Positions 27,895 through 36,407 of a stretch of 64,000 nt of DNA are shown piece by piece. Positions within the stretch are counted from its first letter, which is position 1; each line of letters opens with the position of its first letter. The translations under genes were made by a program, and so were the position numbers. The notes under the pieces are model-generated. The model did not search any database. It was given only the letters and a program-made list of their open reading frames with translations, and had not been told where the DNA came from. Source of the stretch: Saccharothrix espanaensis DSM 44229 (GTDB lineage Bacteria > Actinomycetota > Actinomycetes > Mycobacteriales > Pseudonocardiaceae); the NCBI RefSeq assembly GCF_000328705.1, contig NC_019673.1:5394001-5458000 (forward strand). The letters are read 5' to 3'.

Positions 27895-29432
27895 CGCCGG
27901 TCACCGGCGGCGGCCCGCAGCGCCGCCCGGTCGGGCTTGCCGGCGGGGTTGAGCGGCAGCTCGGCGCAGAACCGGATGACCACCGGCGCGTGGTTGGGCG
28001 ACAGCGCGCCGCCCACGTGCCCGCGCAGGACGTCCGAGGTCGGCGACGTGCCGGGCCGGGGCACCACGGCGGCGTGCACGTGCTCCACCCGGTCCGCGTC
28101 CAGCACGCCGAACACGGCCGCGCCCAGCACGTCCGGGTGGCCGGTCAGCACGTGCTCGACGGCGGTGGGGTGCACCTTCACGCCCCGGCTCTTGATCATG
28201 TCCGACATGCGGCCGTGCAGCCGCAGGTAGCCGCGCTCGTCGAAGCGGCCCAGGTCGCCGGTGCGGTAACGTCCCCCGTCGTCGCGCACGGCGTCGGCGG
28301 CGGCCGGGTCGGGCCAGTAGCCGAGCATCGCGAACGGCGTGCGCACCCACACCTCGCCGGTGCGCCCCGGCGGCAGCTCCCGCCCCTCCGGGTCGCGCAC
28401 GGTCACCTCCGCGAACGTCGGCCGGCCCGCGCTGTCCAGCAGCTCCGGGTCGTGGTGGTCGGCCGGGCCGAGTTCGGTGATCGGGCCCAGCTCGGTGGTG
28501 CCGTAGGTCTGGGTGAGCACGTCGCCGAACACCTTGACCGCCTCGGCCAGCCGGGTGGGCGCGGCCGGGCAGCCCGCGTAGGTGAGGGTGCGCAGCGACG
28601 ACAGGTCGGTGTCGCGGATGGACGGGTGCTCCAGCAGCGCGTAGAGCTGCGGCGGGGACACCGTCATCCGGGTCACCCGGTGCCGTTCGACCGCCGCGAG
28701 CGCCTCCCCCGCGTCGAACTCCGGGTGCAGCACCACCGAACCGCCCGCCACGAGCGTCATGTCCGCGACCGCGCCGCTGGTGTGGCTCAACGGGAGCGTG
28801 GACAGGTAGACCGTGCCGGGGTCGGCGACCAGGCCGCGCACGGCGGCCCGCCGCACCCCGAACGACACCGCGACTCCCTTGGGACGCCCGGAACTCCCGC
28901 TGGTGTAGGTGACGGTCGCGGGCGCGTCCGGCGTGACGCGCGGTTCGGCGAAGCCCGCCGGTCCGGCGGCCAGGTCGACCACGTCGGCCGCCGCCAGTCC
29001 CAGGCCGGCCAGCGCGGGCGGTGAGGCGAGGGCGTCGCGCAGCGCGCGGGCGGCGTCGAGGTGCTCGGCGTCCACGGCCAGCACGTCGACCCGGACGATG
29101 TCGAGCTGCCCGCGCAGCCAGTCGAGGTCGATGCGGTCCAGCGGGTCGACCGCGTTGGCGGTCTGAAGGTGCACCGCGGTCGCGCCCGCGAGGTTCGCCG
29201 CGTACCGCAGCACCAGGGTTTCCGGCGTGTTGGTGACGGTGAGCAGGCCGACCACGGGAGTACCGCCGGGCCGGTCGGCGACCAGCCCGGCCAGGTCGCG
29301 CGCGGCGGCGGTGACCCGGTCGGCGAGCTCGCGCCCGGTCACCACCCGCCCGCGCCAGTGCAGCGCGGGCCGGTCCGGCGCACCCGCCACGGCGGTCAGC
29401 AGGTCCCGCACGTAGTTCCCGTTGTCGCCCAC
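27891..29432 (-). CDS. Acyl-CoA/AMP ligase (ANL superfamily), second of a pair
   Basis: A 513-residue adenylate-forming enzyme, divergent from its neighbour. Motifs: VTYTSGSSGRPKGVAVSF (ATP loop, with Ser-Ser instead of Thr-Thr), STLPLSHTSGAVADM, QTYGTTELGPI, YRTGDLGRFDERGYL, GRMSDMIKSRGVKVHP and LNPAGKPDRAALR. GTG 29432 is chosen for GGAGGG six bases upstream; longer readings run into the divergent promoter region. The gene is divergent from the 5-aminolevulinate synthase and coupled to the next ligase, which makes the three look like one C5N cassette. Confidence 0.86.
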   Translation of the reverse strand: MGDNGNYVRDLLTAVAGAPDRPALHWRGRVVTGRELADRVTAAARDLAGLVADRPGGTPVVGLLTVTNTPETLVLRYAANLAGATAVHLQTANAVDPLDRIDLDWLRGQLDIVRVDVLAVDAEHLDAARALRDALASPPALAGLGLAAADVVDLAAGPAGFAEPRVTPDAPATVTYTSGSSGRPKGVAVSFGVRRAAVRGLVADPGTVYLSTLPLSHTSGAVADMTLVAGGSVVLHPEFDAGEALAAVERHRVTRMTVSPPQLYALLEHPSIRDTDLSSLRTLTYAGCPAAPTRLAEAVKVFGDVLTQTYGTTELGPITELGPADHHDPELLDSAGRPTFAEVTVRDPEGRELPPGRTGEVWVRTPFAMLGYWPDPAAADAVRDDGGRYRTGDLGRFDERGYLRLHGRMSDMIKSRGVKVHPTAVEHVLTGHPDVLGAAVFGVLDADRVEHVHAAVVPRPGTSPTSDVLRGHVGGALSPNHAPVVIRFCAELPLNPAGKPDRAALRAAAGDRR

Positions 29433-29513
29433 CGGCAACCCTCCTCGGTATCGGCCGCTCGCCGCGACGATGGCACGGATTCCGGGTCGGAAATCCACCA
29501 GCGGCCCCCATCG

Positions 29514-29548
29514 CCGGTAACCGCCGGCGGTGGGTTCGCGATTACCGG
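29514..29548. promoter_or_regulatory. Inverted CCGGTAA/TTACCGG element in divergent promoter region
   Basis: CCGGTAA (29514-29520) faces its exact inverse TTACCGG (29542-29548). It sits between the divergent ligase (start 29432) and 5-aminolevulinate synthase (start 29656) genes and belongs to the recurring intergenic element of this cluster. Confidence 0.45.
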
Positions 29549-29655
29549 GCCCGGGAACGGGGTCGATAGTTTTCGGGGGTCGCCTTCCCTGCGACGCGGT
29601 TTCCGCAGTCAGCGGTCCGCGCCGAATCCGTCGCCCCGAGAAGAGAGGCGAGTCA

Positions 29656-30891
29656 GTGGCACAGCACCTGGAGACTTTCGAACGCCGGATGAGCGTGGTC
29701 GCCGAGAGCAGGCGGGAGTTCCTCGAAGTCGGCCGCATCGCCGGCCGCTACCCGGCGGCGAGCGCGCGCGTCGAGCAGGACGGCGCCCTCGCGGAGATCC
29801 GGATCTGGTGCAGCAACGACTACCTCGGAATGGGTCAGCACCCCGGGGTCATGGCCGCCATGAAAGGGGCGATCGACGATCACGGCGCCGGTTCCGGCGG
29901 TTCCCGCAACATCTCCGGGACGAACCACCACCACGTCGTGCTGGAACGGGAACTCGCCGAACTGCACGGCAAGGAGCAGGCGCTGCTGTTCAGCTCCGGG
30001 TTCTCCGCCAACGACGGCGCGCTGACCGTCATCGCCAGCACGCTGGACCAGTGCCTGGTGTTCTCCGACGCGAAGAACCACGCCTCGATCATCGACGGCC
30101 TGCGGCACAGCGGCGCGGAGAAGCGGATCTTCCGCCACAACGACGTGGCGCACCTGCGCGAACTGCTCGCCGCGGCCGACCCGACCCGGCCGAAGCTGAT
30201 CGTGCTGGAGTCGGTGTACTCGATGAGCGGCGACATCGCGCCGCTGGCCGAGATCGCCGACCTGGCCGACGAGTACGGGGCGATCACGTACCTGGACGAG
30301 GTGCACGCGGTCGGCATGTACGGCCCGCAGGGCGCGGGCATCGCGGCCCGGCTGGGCATCGCCGACCGGTTCACCGTCGTGATGGGCACCCTGGCCAAGG
30401 GTTTCGGCACGGCGGGTGGTTACGTGGCGGGCCCGACGGCGCTGATCGACACGATCCGCACGTTCTCCCGCCCGTTCATCTTCACCACCTCGCTGCCGCC
30501 GGCGACGACGGCCGGCGCGCTGGCGGCCGTGCGCCACCTGCGCGCGTCCGAGGTGGAGCGCACCCGGCTGTGGGAGAACGCGACCCTGATGCACAGCCTG
30601 CTGGCCGAGCGCGGCATCCCGTTCATCTCCGACGAGACCCACATCGTGTCGGTGCTGATCCGCGACGAGCTCAAGTGCAAGCAGGCGTCGGACCTCCTGC
30701 TGCGCGACCACGGGATCTACGTGCAGTCGATCAACGCACCCAGCGTCCCGGCGGGCGAGGAGATCCTGCGCATCGCCCCGGGCGCGACCCACACCCCCGA
30801 CGACGTCCGGGCGTTCGCGAAGGCGTTGGACGACGTCTGGCAGGCAGTGGACATCCCCCGCATCCCCACCCCGGCCGTCAACCCGGCCTGA
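29656..30891 (+). CDS. 5-Aminolevulinate synthase (dedicated, C5N-type)
   Basis: A 411-residue PLP enzyme of the alpha-oxoamine synthase family, condensing glycine and succinyl-CoA to 5-aminolevulinate. Motifs: [67 protein letters not shown] and the PLP lysine in [13 protein letters not shown] (Lys248). Actinomycetes make heme 5-aminolevulinate through the C5 route. A synthase inside a polyketide cluster therefore usually feeds the 2-amino-3-hydroxycyclopent-2-enone moiety of manumycin- or moenomycin-type compounds. GTG 29656 follows GAGAGG. The two divergent ligases support this role. Confidence 0.93.
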   Translation: MAQHLETFERRMSVVAESRREFLEVGRIAGRYPAASARVEQDGALAEIRIWCSNDYLGMGQHPGVMAAMKGAIDDHGAGSGGSRNISGTNHHHVVLERELAELHGKEQALLFSSGFSANDGALTVIASTLDQCLVFSDAKNHASIIDGLRHSGAEKRIFRHNDVAHLRELLAAADPTRPKLIVLESVYSMSGDIAPLAEIADLADEYGAITYLDEVHAVGMYGPQGAGIAARLGIADRFTVVMGTLAKGFGTAGGYVAGPTALIDTIRTFSRPFIFTTSLPPATTAGALAAVRHLRASEVERTRLWENATLMHSLLAERGIPFISDETHIVSVLIRDELKCKQASDLLLRDHGIYVQSINAPSVPAGEEILRIAPGATHTPDDVRAFAKALDDVWQAVDIPRIPTPAVNPA

Positions 30892-30910
30892 TCCAGCGAG
30901 GTTCGACCCA

Positions 30911-30948
30911 CGCCCAGACGGTCCCGTAGTCGCGGGACCGCCTGGGCG
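30911..30948 (+). terminator. Hairpin after 5-aminolevulinate synthase gene
   Basis: CGCCCAG plus CGGTCCCG (30911-30926) pairs with CGGGACCG plus CTGGGCG (30933-30948) with one internal mismatch and a 6-base loop. It lies 20 bases after the stop and probably marks the right boundary of the biosynthetic cluster. Confidence 0.8.
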
Positions 30949-31124
30949 GGTCGGAGGGGAAATTCCACTGTCCACAGTGGACATGACTCGCGGCACGCCA
31001 CTCGTTCGGCGGCTGCCCGAGGTGGTAGCGCTCAGTACCGTTACCGCCGCAGTGCGTCACAGCTTTGACATGTGCGGACCAGACAACCCTGACCGGCGCA
31101 CTGCTCGTACGGACAGGAGAGCGC

Positions 31125-31406
31125 ATGCACACCGGCAGAGGACTGTCCCTGATCATGAGCACGGCTATCGCAGTGGCCGCCGTGGTCACGAGTGCCGCCA
31201 CCATTCTCGCTCCCTCCACTTCAGCGGCGTCCGTGTCCACCCGTACCGTGGCGGACACCCAAGTCGCCGCGCAGCCGGCCGCGCCCGTCTACATCCGGCA
31301 CCGGCAGAGTCAGAAGTGCCTCGACGGCAGTGTTTCCCAAGGCGTCCGCCTCAACACCTGCAACGCCACCAACTACCAGCAGTGGGAGTACTTCACCAAC
31401 GACTAG
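31125..31406 (+). CDS. Small secreted protein with a single ricin-B-like repeat
   Basis: A 93-residue protein. ATG 31125 follows AGGAGAG. Residues 1-35 form a signal peptide (LIMSTAIAVAAVVTSAAT). The mature part is one beta-trefoil-type repeat: YIRHRQSQKCLDGSVSQG, then NTCNATNYQQWEYF with the QxW signature of ricin-type lectins. Full lectin domains carry three such repeats, so this is either a minimal carbohydrate binder or a truncated gene. It lies between the biosynthetic cluster and the conflict island with no clear link to either. Confidence 0.65.
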   Translation: MHTGRGLSLIMSTAIAVAAVVTSAATILAPSTSAASVSTRTVADTQVAAQPAAPVYIRHRQSQKCLDGSVSQGVRLNTCNATNYQQWEYFTND

Positions 31407-31483
31407 GTTGCCGCAGGCTCCCGGGCCGGCCCAGATAACTCCACATCGGACGGTCGGCCACGGGGAGCCGAGAGCGCCAACGG

Positions 31484-33121
31484 TCACGAGCCGTCGTTCG
31501 ACCTCCACAGCCACGCCTGCGCCTCGAACGTTTTGACCGCAACGGACACCCGCTCGAACCGCTCCGGGTCCAGCCCCGGCGCGCCCTCCGCGACCACGTA
31601 GTCGTGCAAGCGGTCGGAGACCATCGCGACCACGTCGGCGTCCGGGTGGTCCAGGACCGCTTGGCGCAGGGGGCCGCTGTCCAGGAGTCGGCCCATCACC
31701 AGGGCGACCTTCCCGCCGAAGCCGAGCGCCGCCACGCCGACCGGGCCCACGTCCAGCGCCAGGCGCAGCCGCAGGCGGTCGCGGTAGGTCGTGTTGTCCT
31801 GCCCCATCCGGACCACCACGCGGTCCAGCAGGATCGGGAGCACGCGCTGGACGTCGACGTCGTGCGGCAGGAACACCAGCAGCCCGTCGCCGGTGCCCTG
31901 GTGGTCGGTGTCGGCGAAGGTGAGGCCGAGGTCGGCGAGCAGACCGGCCACCAGCGCCTCGACCCGTTGCTGGAGCAGCACTTCCTCGAACGTCGTGCGC
32001 CCGCTGTACTGCACCACGTCGAGCATGAACCCCATCCGGATCGCCCGGCCGACCGGGCGGGGCGGCACGGCCGGGGCGACCGGCGCGGGCACCAGGTCGC
32101 GGATGGTCCGGGCCAGGCCGCGGCTGCGCTCCACCTGGTCCAGCGTGTCGCCGAGCTGGGCCAGGAACCACTCCGCCAGCCCCTCGTCCGCGGGCAGCGG
32201 CCGGGGCCGGAACGCGGCCATGTTCACCCGGGCGATCTCGACCGACTTGCGCATCCGCTCGACCCGGTCCGCCGCCACGACGAGCCCGGCCTCGTCGCCG
32301 CGCAGCTCGTCCGCGAGCGCGGCCCGGTCACGACCGGGCTCGACACCGCCCACCCCGGCACGGGCGGTGCCGTCGAGGTCGGTCCGGAGTTCGTCGACGT
32401 GCGTGTCCACCTGCGTGCGCAGCCGGGTGAGCCAGTCCTCGTCGCGCTGCCACACGCCGACGTGGTGGCGCAGCTTCACCGCGTGCAGGAGGTACCGGGC
32501 CAGCACGGGCATCGCCGGGTCGCCCCGGCTCCACGTGCACGCGCTCAGCTCGGGGTCCTTGTCCGGCGGCGCGAACGCCACGATGTCGCGCACCGGGCCG
32601 ACCGTCAGATCGGGCTCCCACAACGTGACGTCGTCGTCCCAGCGGTACGGGCGGTCCCAGCGCACGGTGTCGCGCAGGTGTGTCGGCAGGTGCGGGCGCA
32701 CCTCCCCCACCGGCAGCTTGGCCTGGTAGACCCGGGTGACGCCGAGCAGGACGCCCACGTCGCCGGCGATCTCGGCCCACCACCGGTCGAACTCGATCCA
32801 CCCCGGCGGCACCCCCGCCCCGAGGCCCTCGGCCGACGGCGAGACGAGCAGCAGCGACAGGTTCAGCACGTCGTGCGCCCGCCGGAGCACCAGCTGCGCG
32901 TCCACCGCCGTGTTCTGCGCCGCGGCCAGCGGCCCGTCCGGGCCCCGGTCGAGCGCCGCGGGCGGCGTGCCGGGCAGGCCGGTGGGCGCGATGGGTTCCG
33001 CGGTGCCCAGCAGGTCCTGGCAGCGCTGCCAGGTCTCCTGGACCCACTGCCGGCCGCGCCGGGCGGGCCGTCCGGTCGACGGGGCGAAGGCGTGCACGAC
33101 CAGCTCCTGCTCAGCCGCCAC
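31484..33121 (-). CDS. CATRA conflict-system protein with C-terminal class III cyclase-like domain
   Basis: A 545-residue protein. The N-terminal part (ELVVHAFAPSTG, then QRCQDLLGTAEPIAPTGLP and a long region ending in FAPPDKDPELSACTW) matches my knowledge of proteins annotated as CATRA (caspase and TPR repeat associated). Residues about 363-545 look like a nucleotide cyclase domain: GFMLDVVQYSGRTT (Asp368), GTGDGLLVFLP (Asp412) and MGRLLDS (Arg478). The two Asp are 44 residues apart, as are the metal-binding Asp in class III cyclases. The transition-state Asn and adenine-selecting Asp seem to be missing. The GTG start overlaps the preceding small gene. Third gene of the CHAT operon; it may make or sense a nucleotide signal. 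Confidence 0.75.
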   Translation of the reverse strand: MAAEQELVVHAFAPSTGRPARRGRQWVQETWQRCQDLLGTAEPIAPTGLPGTPPAALDRGPDGPLAAAQNTAVDAQLVLRRAHDVLNLSLLLVSPSAEGLGAGVPPGWIEFDRWWAEIAGDVGVLLGVTRVYQAKLPVGEVRPHLPTHLRDTVRWDRPYRWDDDVTLWEPDLTVGPVRDIVAFAPPDKDPELSACTWSRGDPAMPVLARYLLHAVKLRHHVGVWQRDEDWLTRLRTQVDTHVDELRTDLDGTARAGVGGVEPGRDRAALADELRGDEAGLVVAADRVERMRKSVEIARVNMAAFRPRPLPADEGLAEWFLAQLGDTLDQVERSRGLARTIRDLVPAPVAPAVPPRPVGRAIRMGFMLDVVQYSGRTTFEEVLLQQRVEALVAGLLADLGLTFADTDHQGTGDGLLVFLPHDVDVQRVLPILLDRVVVRMGQDNTTYRDRLRLRLALDVGPVGVAALGFGGKVALVMGRLLDSGPLRQAVLDHPDADVVAMVSDRLHDYVVAEGAPGLDPERFERVSVAVKTFEAQAWLWRSNDGS

Positions 33122-33416
33122 CGCGCCGCTCCTCCGGCCCGGTGCCGCGCAGGCTGTCCACCCGCTCGTTGCGGCGTTCGAGGACGACCGGCGGCACGGG
33201 TGTCGTGGGCTCGGTGCCGATCGGCGTCGCCCGGATCGGCGACACGAGTTCCAGCGCGCCGACCACCTCGCGCAGCCGCACGTCGTCGCCCGCCCGGCCG
33301 GCCGCGCCGAGCTCGTCCAGCAGCTCGGCGACCCGCTCCCACCGCCGGGCGGTCAGCTGCCACTTGATCAGGTCGTCGAGGACGTCGAGGGCGTCGGCTA
33401 CCGACTGCTGGTCCAC
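33111..33416 (-). CDS. CATRA system-associated small protein
   Basis: A 101-residue protein whose helical start VADALDVLDDLIKWQLTARR and the later LELVSPIRATPIG correspond to the small protein commonly found between CHAT and CATRA genes. It overlaps the CHAT gene at its 5' end (19 bases) and the CATRA gene at its 3' end (11 bases), which implies coupled translation and a fixed stoichiometry. The C-terminus is Arg/Glu/Gly-rich and probably disordered. Biochemical function is unknown; an adaptor between protease and CATRA protein is a reasonable guess. Confidence 0.72.
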   Translation of the reverse strand: MDQQSVADALDVLDDLIKWQLTARRWERVAELLDELGAAGRAGDDVRLREVVGALELVSPIRATPIGTEPTTPVPPVVLERRNERVDSLRGTGPEERRGGG

Positions 33417-36034
33417 AGTTCCTCCTCCGGGTCTCCGGGCCGCACGGCCGGGGTGGAGTACCCGTCACCGATGATGCACAGGCTCGCCCACGCCGACGGC
33501 GGCGCGGCCGGCTGCCAAGCCAGGTAGTCGACCTGCGCGCGGTGCAGCGCCGCCGCCGGCGACAGGTCGCGCAGGTAACCGTAGAACGAGGCCATGATCC
33601 GGGCGGCGGGCGCGCCGCCGACGTCCACCGACCCCGCCAGCACCCAGCGCGCGCCGGCCAGCAGCGCCGCCGTCGGCAGCCCGAACGGTTCGGTTGCGAC
33701 GACCTGCACCACCCGGCCGGTCCAGCACGACGCGGTGATGAACGCCTCCGGCAGCGAGGCGGTGAGCAGGTCGGCGGCGGTCAGCTGGTCGTCGGGGGCC
33801 AGGGACAGCGCCTGGGCCAGCCCGGCGCGGGCCGCGCCGTCGATGTGCGTGCCCGGTCGGACGGCGGGCGGACTGCCGTGCGCGCTGACCACCACAGCCG
33901 AGAACCGGTCGGCGGCGGCCAGTGCAGCGCGCAGCCGGTCGCCCGGGACCGACGTCACGGGCGCGAGCGCCTGGTCCAGCGCGCGCCGTTCCTTGGCCGC
34001 GCCGGGGAGACCGGGGTCGAGGAACGCCAGCACGCCGGTGCCCGGACGACGTGGCCGGGACCGCAGCGCGATCCACAGCGGGAAGCTCGGCACGAGCGAG
34101 AGCTGCGCGAGTTCGGCCAGGAACCGCCCGCCGACGCGCACCGCGGCCACCGGGACCGGCCCGAGCAGGCCGCCGGTGGAGACGACCAGCGGTGGCGGCG
34201 TCGCGGCGGCCGCCAGCTCGGCGGCGAGCCCGGCGGGGATCACGGCCTCGCCCAGCAGTGCCAGGTCGTCGTTCTGCGGGTCCCAGCCGACGTCCGCGAC
34301 CGCGTCCGCGTACCGGGACAGGGCTTCCAGCACGGGGCCAGGCAGCGCGGCCTCGTCCACGAGCGGGGGCTGCCCCGCGCGCAGCCACACGCGCGTGCAC
34401 GTGCCGCCGTCGTCCTCCATCACGTCGAGCAGCAGCGCGTGCCCGCCGGGCGGCAACGAGGAGAGGACGTCCTCGACACCGGTCCCGCTGCTGCTCAACG
34501 CCTGGCGCAGCTCGGTGGACGTCGCGTGCTCCAGTTCCCGGTACAGCCCCGGGAGCAGTCCGTCCGGGTCGGCTTCGGCGGTGATCAGGGCGATGCGGGC
34601 GACGAGGTCGCTCAGCCCGGGAGACAGGCGGGCACCGGCCCGCACGAAGGCCGCCAGCGCTTCCGACCGCGCGGCGGTGGCGACCACGAGGGCGGTGCGC
34701 CCGTCGCCGGCGCGCACCGCGCACCGCATGGCCAGCGCGTAGGTGGCGTTGTTGCCCAGGTAGAACGACCGGCGGTCGTCGGGGTCGCCGAGCCGGCGGC
34801 CGTCGTCCTCGTCCAGCGTGAAGCTCGCGACCGCGTGCGGCAGCGCCTCGCCGATCCGCCCCGCTTCGACGTGCTGCCGGGCGATCTGGTGGTGGGCGAT
34901 GCTCGCCGCCCCGCGATCGGCGTCCTGGTCGAGCAGGGCGAGCGCCCGGGTGAAGTGCTCCAGCGCCCGCTCGGGCCGCCCGGAGTCCCGGGCCAGGAAG
35001 CCGCGCTCCAACTCCACCGCCGACAGCCCGCGGTGCGGCCCGTCCGGAGCGCCGTCGAGCCCGAACACCGCCTCGGTCTGCGCGAGCAGGGCCTCGGCCT
35101 CGGCGAGCCGGCCGCGCAGCCGGGCCACCTGGCCGAGCAGCCGGGTCGCGACCGCCCGGTTCGTGGGTTCCCCGCCCGCCAGCCGCAGCGCCTGCCGCAG
35201 CCGGGTCTCGGCGCGCGCGTAGAGCTCCGGTCGCAGCGATCCGGCGACCAGGTCGAGGAAGCCCAGGCGACGGGCGACGGCCGCCGCACCGAGGCGACGG
35301 CCCGCCCGCAGGTAGCCCGCGAACGCCTCGCCGTACCGGCGTCGCGCGCCCTCCTCGTCGCCGACCTGGTCGAGCACGGCCCCGAGTTCCCGCAGCGCGT
35401 TGGCGACGCCGACCCGGCGGCCGATCCCGGCGTAGCGCTCGCGCGCCTGCTCCAGCAACGCCCGCGCGGCGTCGAAGTCCCGGGCGATCCGGGCGGACAC
35501 CGCCTCTTCCCGGCAGATGTTGGCCAGCAGCAACTCGGCCTGCTCGACGGTGCCGCCGCCCTCCTGGTACGCCGCCGCCGCGCGCCGGGCGGCCACCAGG
35601 CACTCGCGGGCCTTGGCGAACTGGTCGAGGTGGTGCGCGATCGTGGCCCGGCCGAACTGCGCCTGCCCCGCTTCCAGGAAGTCGCCGATCTCCGACGCGG
35701 TCCGCACGGCCCGCGCCAGCACGTCGTCGGCGAGCCGGAACTCGCCCTGGTACCGCAGCACGATGCCGAGTTCGCGCAGCGCCTCGCACTCCAGCGACCG
35801 GTGCCCGGCCCGCTCGGCGAGCGCGACCGCGTCGGTGAGCCCGCTCCGCGCGGCGGGGTAGTCGCCTCGCGCGCCACGGACCCAGGACCACTCGATCAGG
35901 ACCCGGCACCGCAGCCGTGAGTCCGGCACGTCCTCCGCCACGAGACCGGTCAGCAGCGCCTCCGCCTCCGCGAGGTCGTGCCGGTCGACCGCGGCGCTCG
36001 CGCGCGCCACGCGCGCCTCCAGGTCAGCGCCCAT
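33398..36034 (-). CDS. TPR-CHAT caspase-like protease
   Basis: An 878-residue protein. Residues about 1-500 are tandem TPR-type helical repeats (AEALLTGLVAE, LRELGIVLRYQGEF, LEQARERYAGIGRR, LEHFTRALALLDQ). The C-terminal third is a CHAT domain, the bacterial relative of caspases and separases, with the catalytic dyad visible: His719 in VVVSAHGSPP and Cys770 in FITASCWTG. It is the first gene of a tight three-gene operon with the CATRA genes. In related systems the TPR part senses a trigger and releases the protease, often with suicidal outcome. ATG 36034 is chosen as the first Met before the repeats; the ribosome site is weak. Confidence 0.88.
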   Translation of the reverse strand: MGADLEARVARASAAVDRHDLAEAEALLTGLVAEDVPDSRLRCRVLIEWSWVRGARGDYPAARSGLTDAVALAERAGHRSLECEALRELGIVLRYQGEFRLADDVLARAVRTASEIGDFLEAGQAQFGRATIAHHLDQFAKARECLVAARRAAAAYQEGGGTVEQAELLLANICREEAVSARIARDFDAARALLEQARERYAGIGRRVGVANALRELGAVLDQVGDEEGARRRYGEAFAGYLRAGRRLGAAAVARRLGFLDLVAGSLRPELYARAETRLRQALRLAGGEPTNRAVATRLLGQVARLRGRLAEAEALLAQTEAVFGLDGAPDGPHRGLSAVELERGFLARDSGRPERALEHFTRALALLDQDADRGAASIAHHQIARQHVEAGRIGEALPHAVASFTLDEDDGRRLGDPDDRRSFYLGNNATYALAMRCAVRAGDGRTALVVATAARSEALAAFVRAGARLSPGLSDLVARIALITAEADPDGLLPGLYRELEHATSTELRQALSSSGTGVEDVLSSLPPGGHALLLDVMEDDGGTCTRVWLRAGQPPLVDEAALPGPVLEALSRYADAVADVGWDPQNDDLALLGEAVIPAGLAAELAAAATPPPLVVSTGGLLGPVPVAAVRVGGRFLAELAQLSLVPSFPLWIALRSRPRRPGTGVLAFLDPGLPGAAKERRALDQALAPVTSVPGDRLRAALAAADRFSAVVVSAHGSPPAVRPGTHIDGAARAGLAQALSLAPDDQLTAADLLTASLPEAFITASCWTGRVVQVVATEPFGLPTAALLAGARWVLAGSVDVGGAPAARIMASFYGYLRDLSPAAALHRAQVDYLAWQPAAPPSAWASLCIIGDGYSTPAVRPGDPEEELWTSSR

Positions 36035-36407
36035 GCCGCAGTGGCATTCGCGGTCGCCGCGCGCGGTCGGCCGGGGAAGCGCACGTCGCCACCGCGATCC
36101 TCCCCGGACGGTTGAACACCCCGTCACGACAACGTGCGGGACGAGTGGTCCTCGATCTTCGTCCAACCGAGACCGCCGCTGTACGCAGAATTACGGACTC
36201 CAGGCGACGGTCCCGCCACCAATTCGAATTCACCCGGAATCTACCGTTCCGAGGAATGCTCGCGCAGGCACGACACCCCCACCTCTCCGCTATCCGGGTG
36301 AACACCTCCGCGCCGGGGCGGAGATCGCCTCTACCGGCACCGGCCGCCTGGTAACAAACGTCCATCGGCTCACGATCACCGTTCGTCGCACGACCGAAAG
36401 GGGCCGG
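36035..36407. promoter_or_regulatory. Divergent promoter region of the conflict island
   Basis: No gene is seen. This 373-base gap separates the leftward CHAT operon from the rightward DUF4231 gene and is AT-richer than its surroundings between about 36180 and 36270. A 10-base palindrome AATTCGAATT lies at 36221-36230. Shared regulation of both sides is plausible. Confidence 0.4.
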
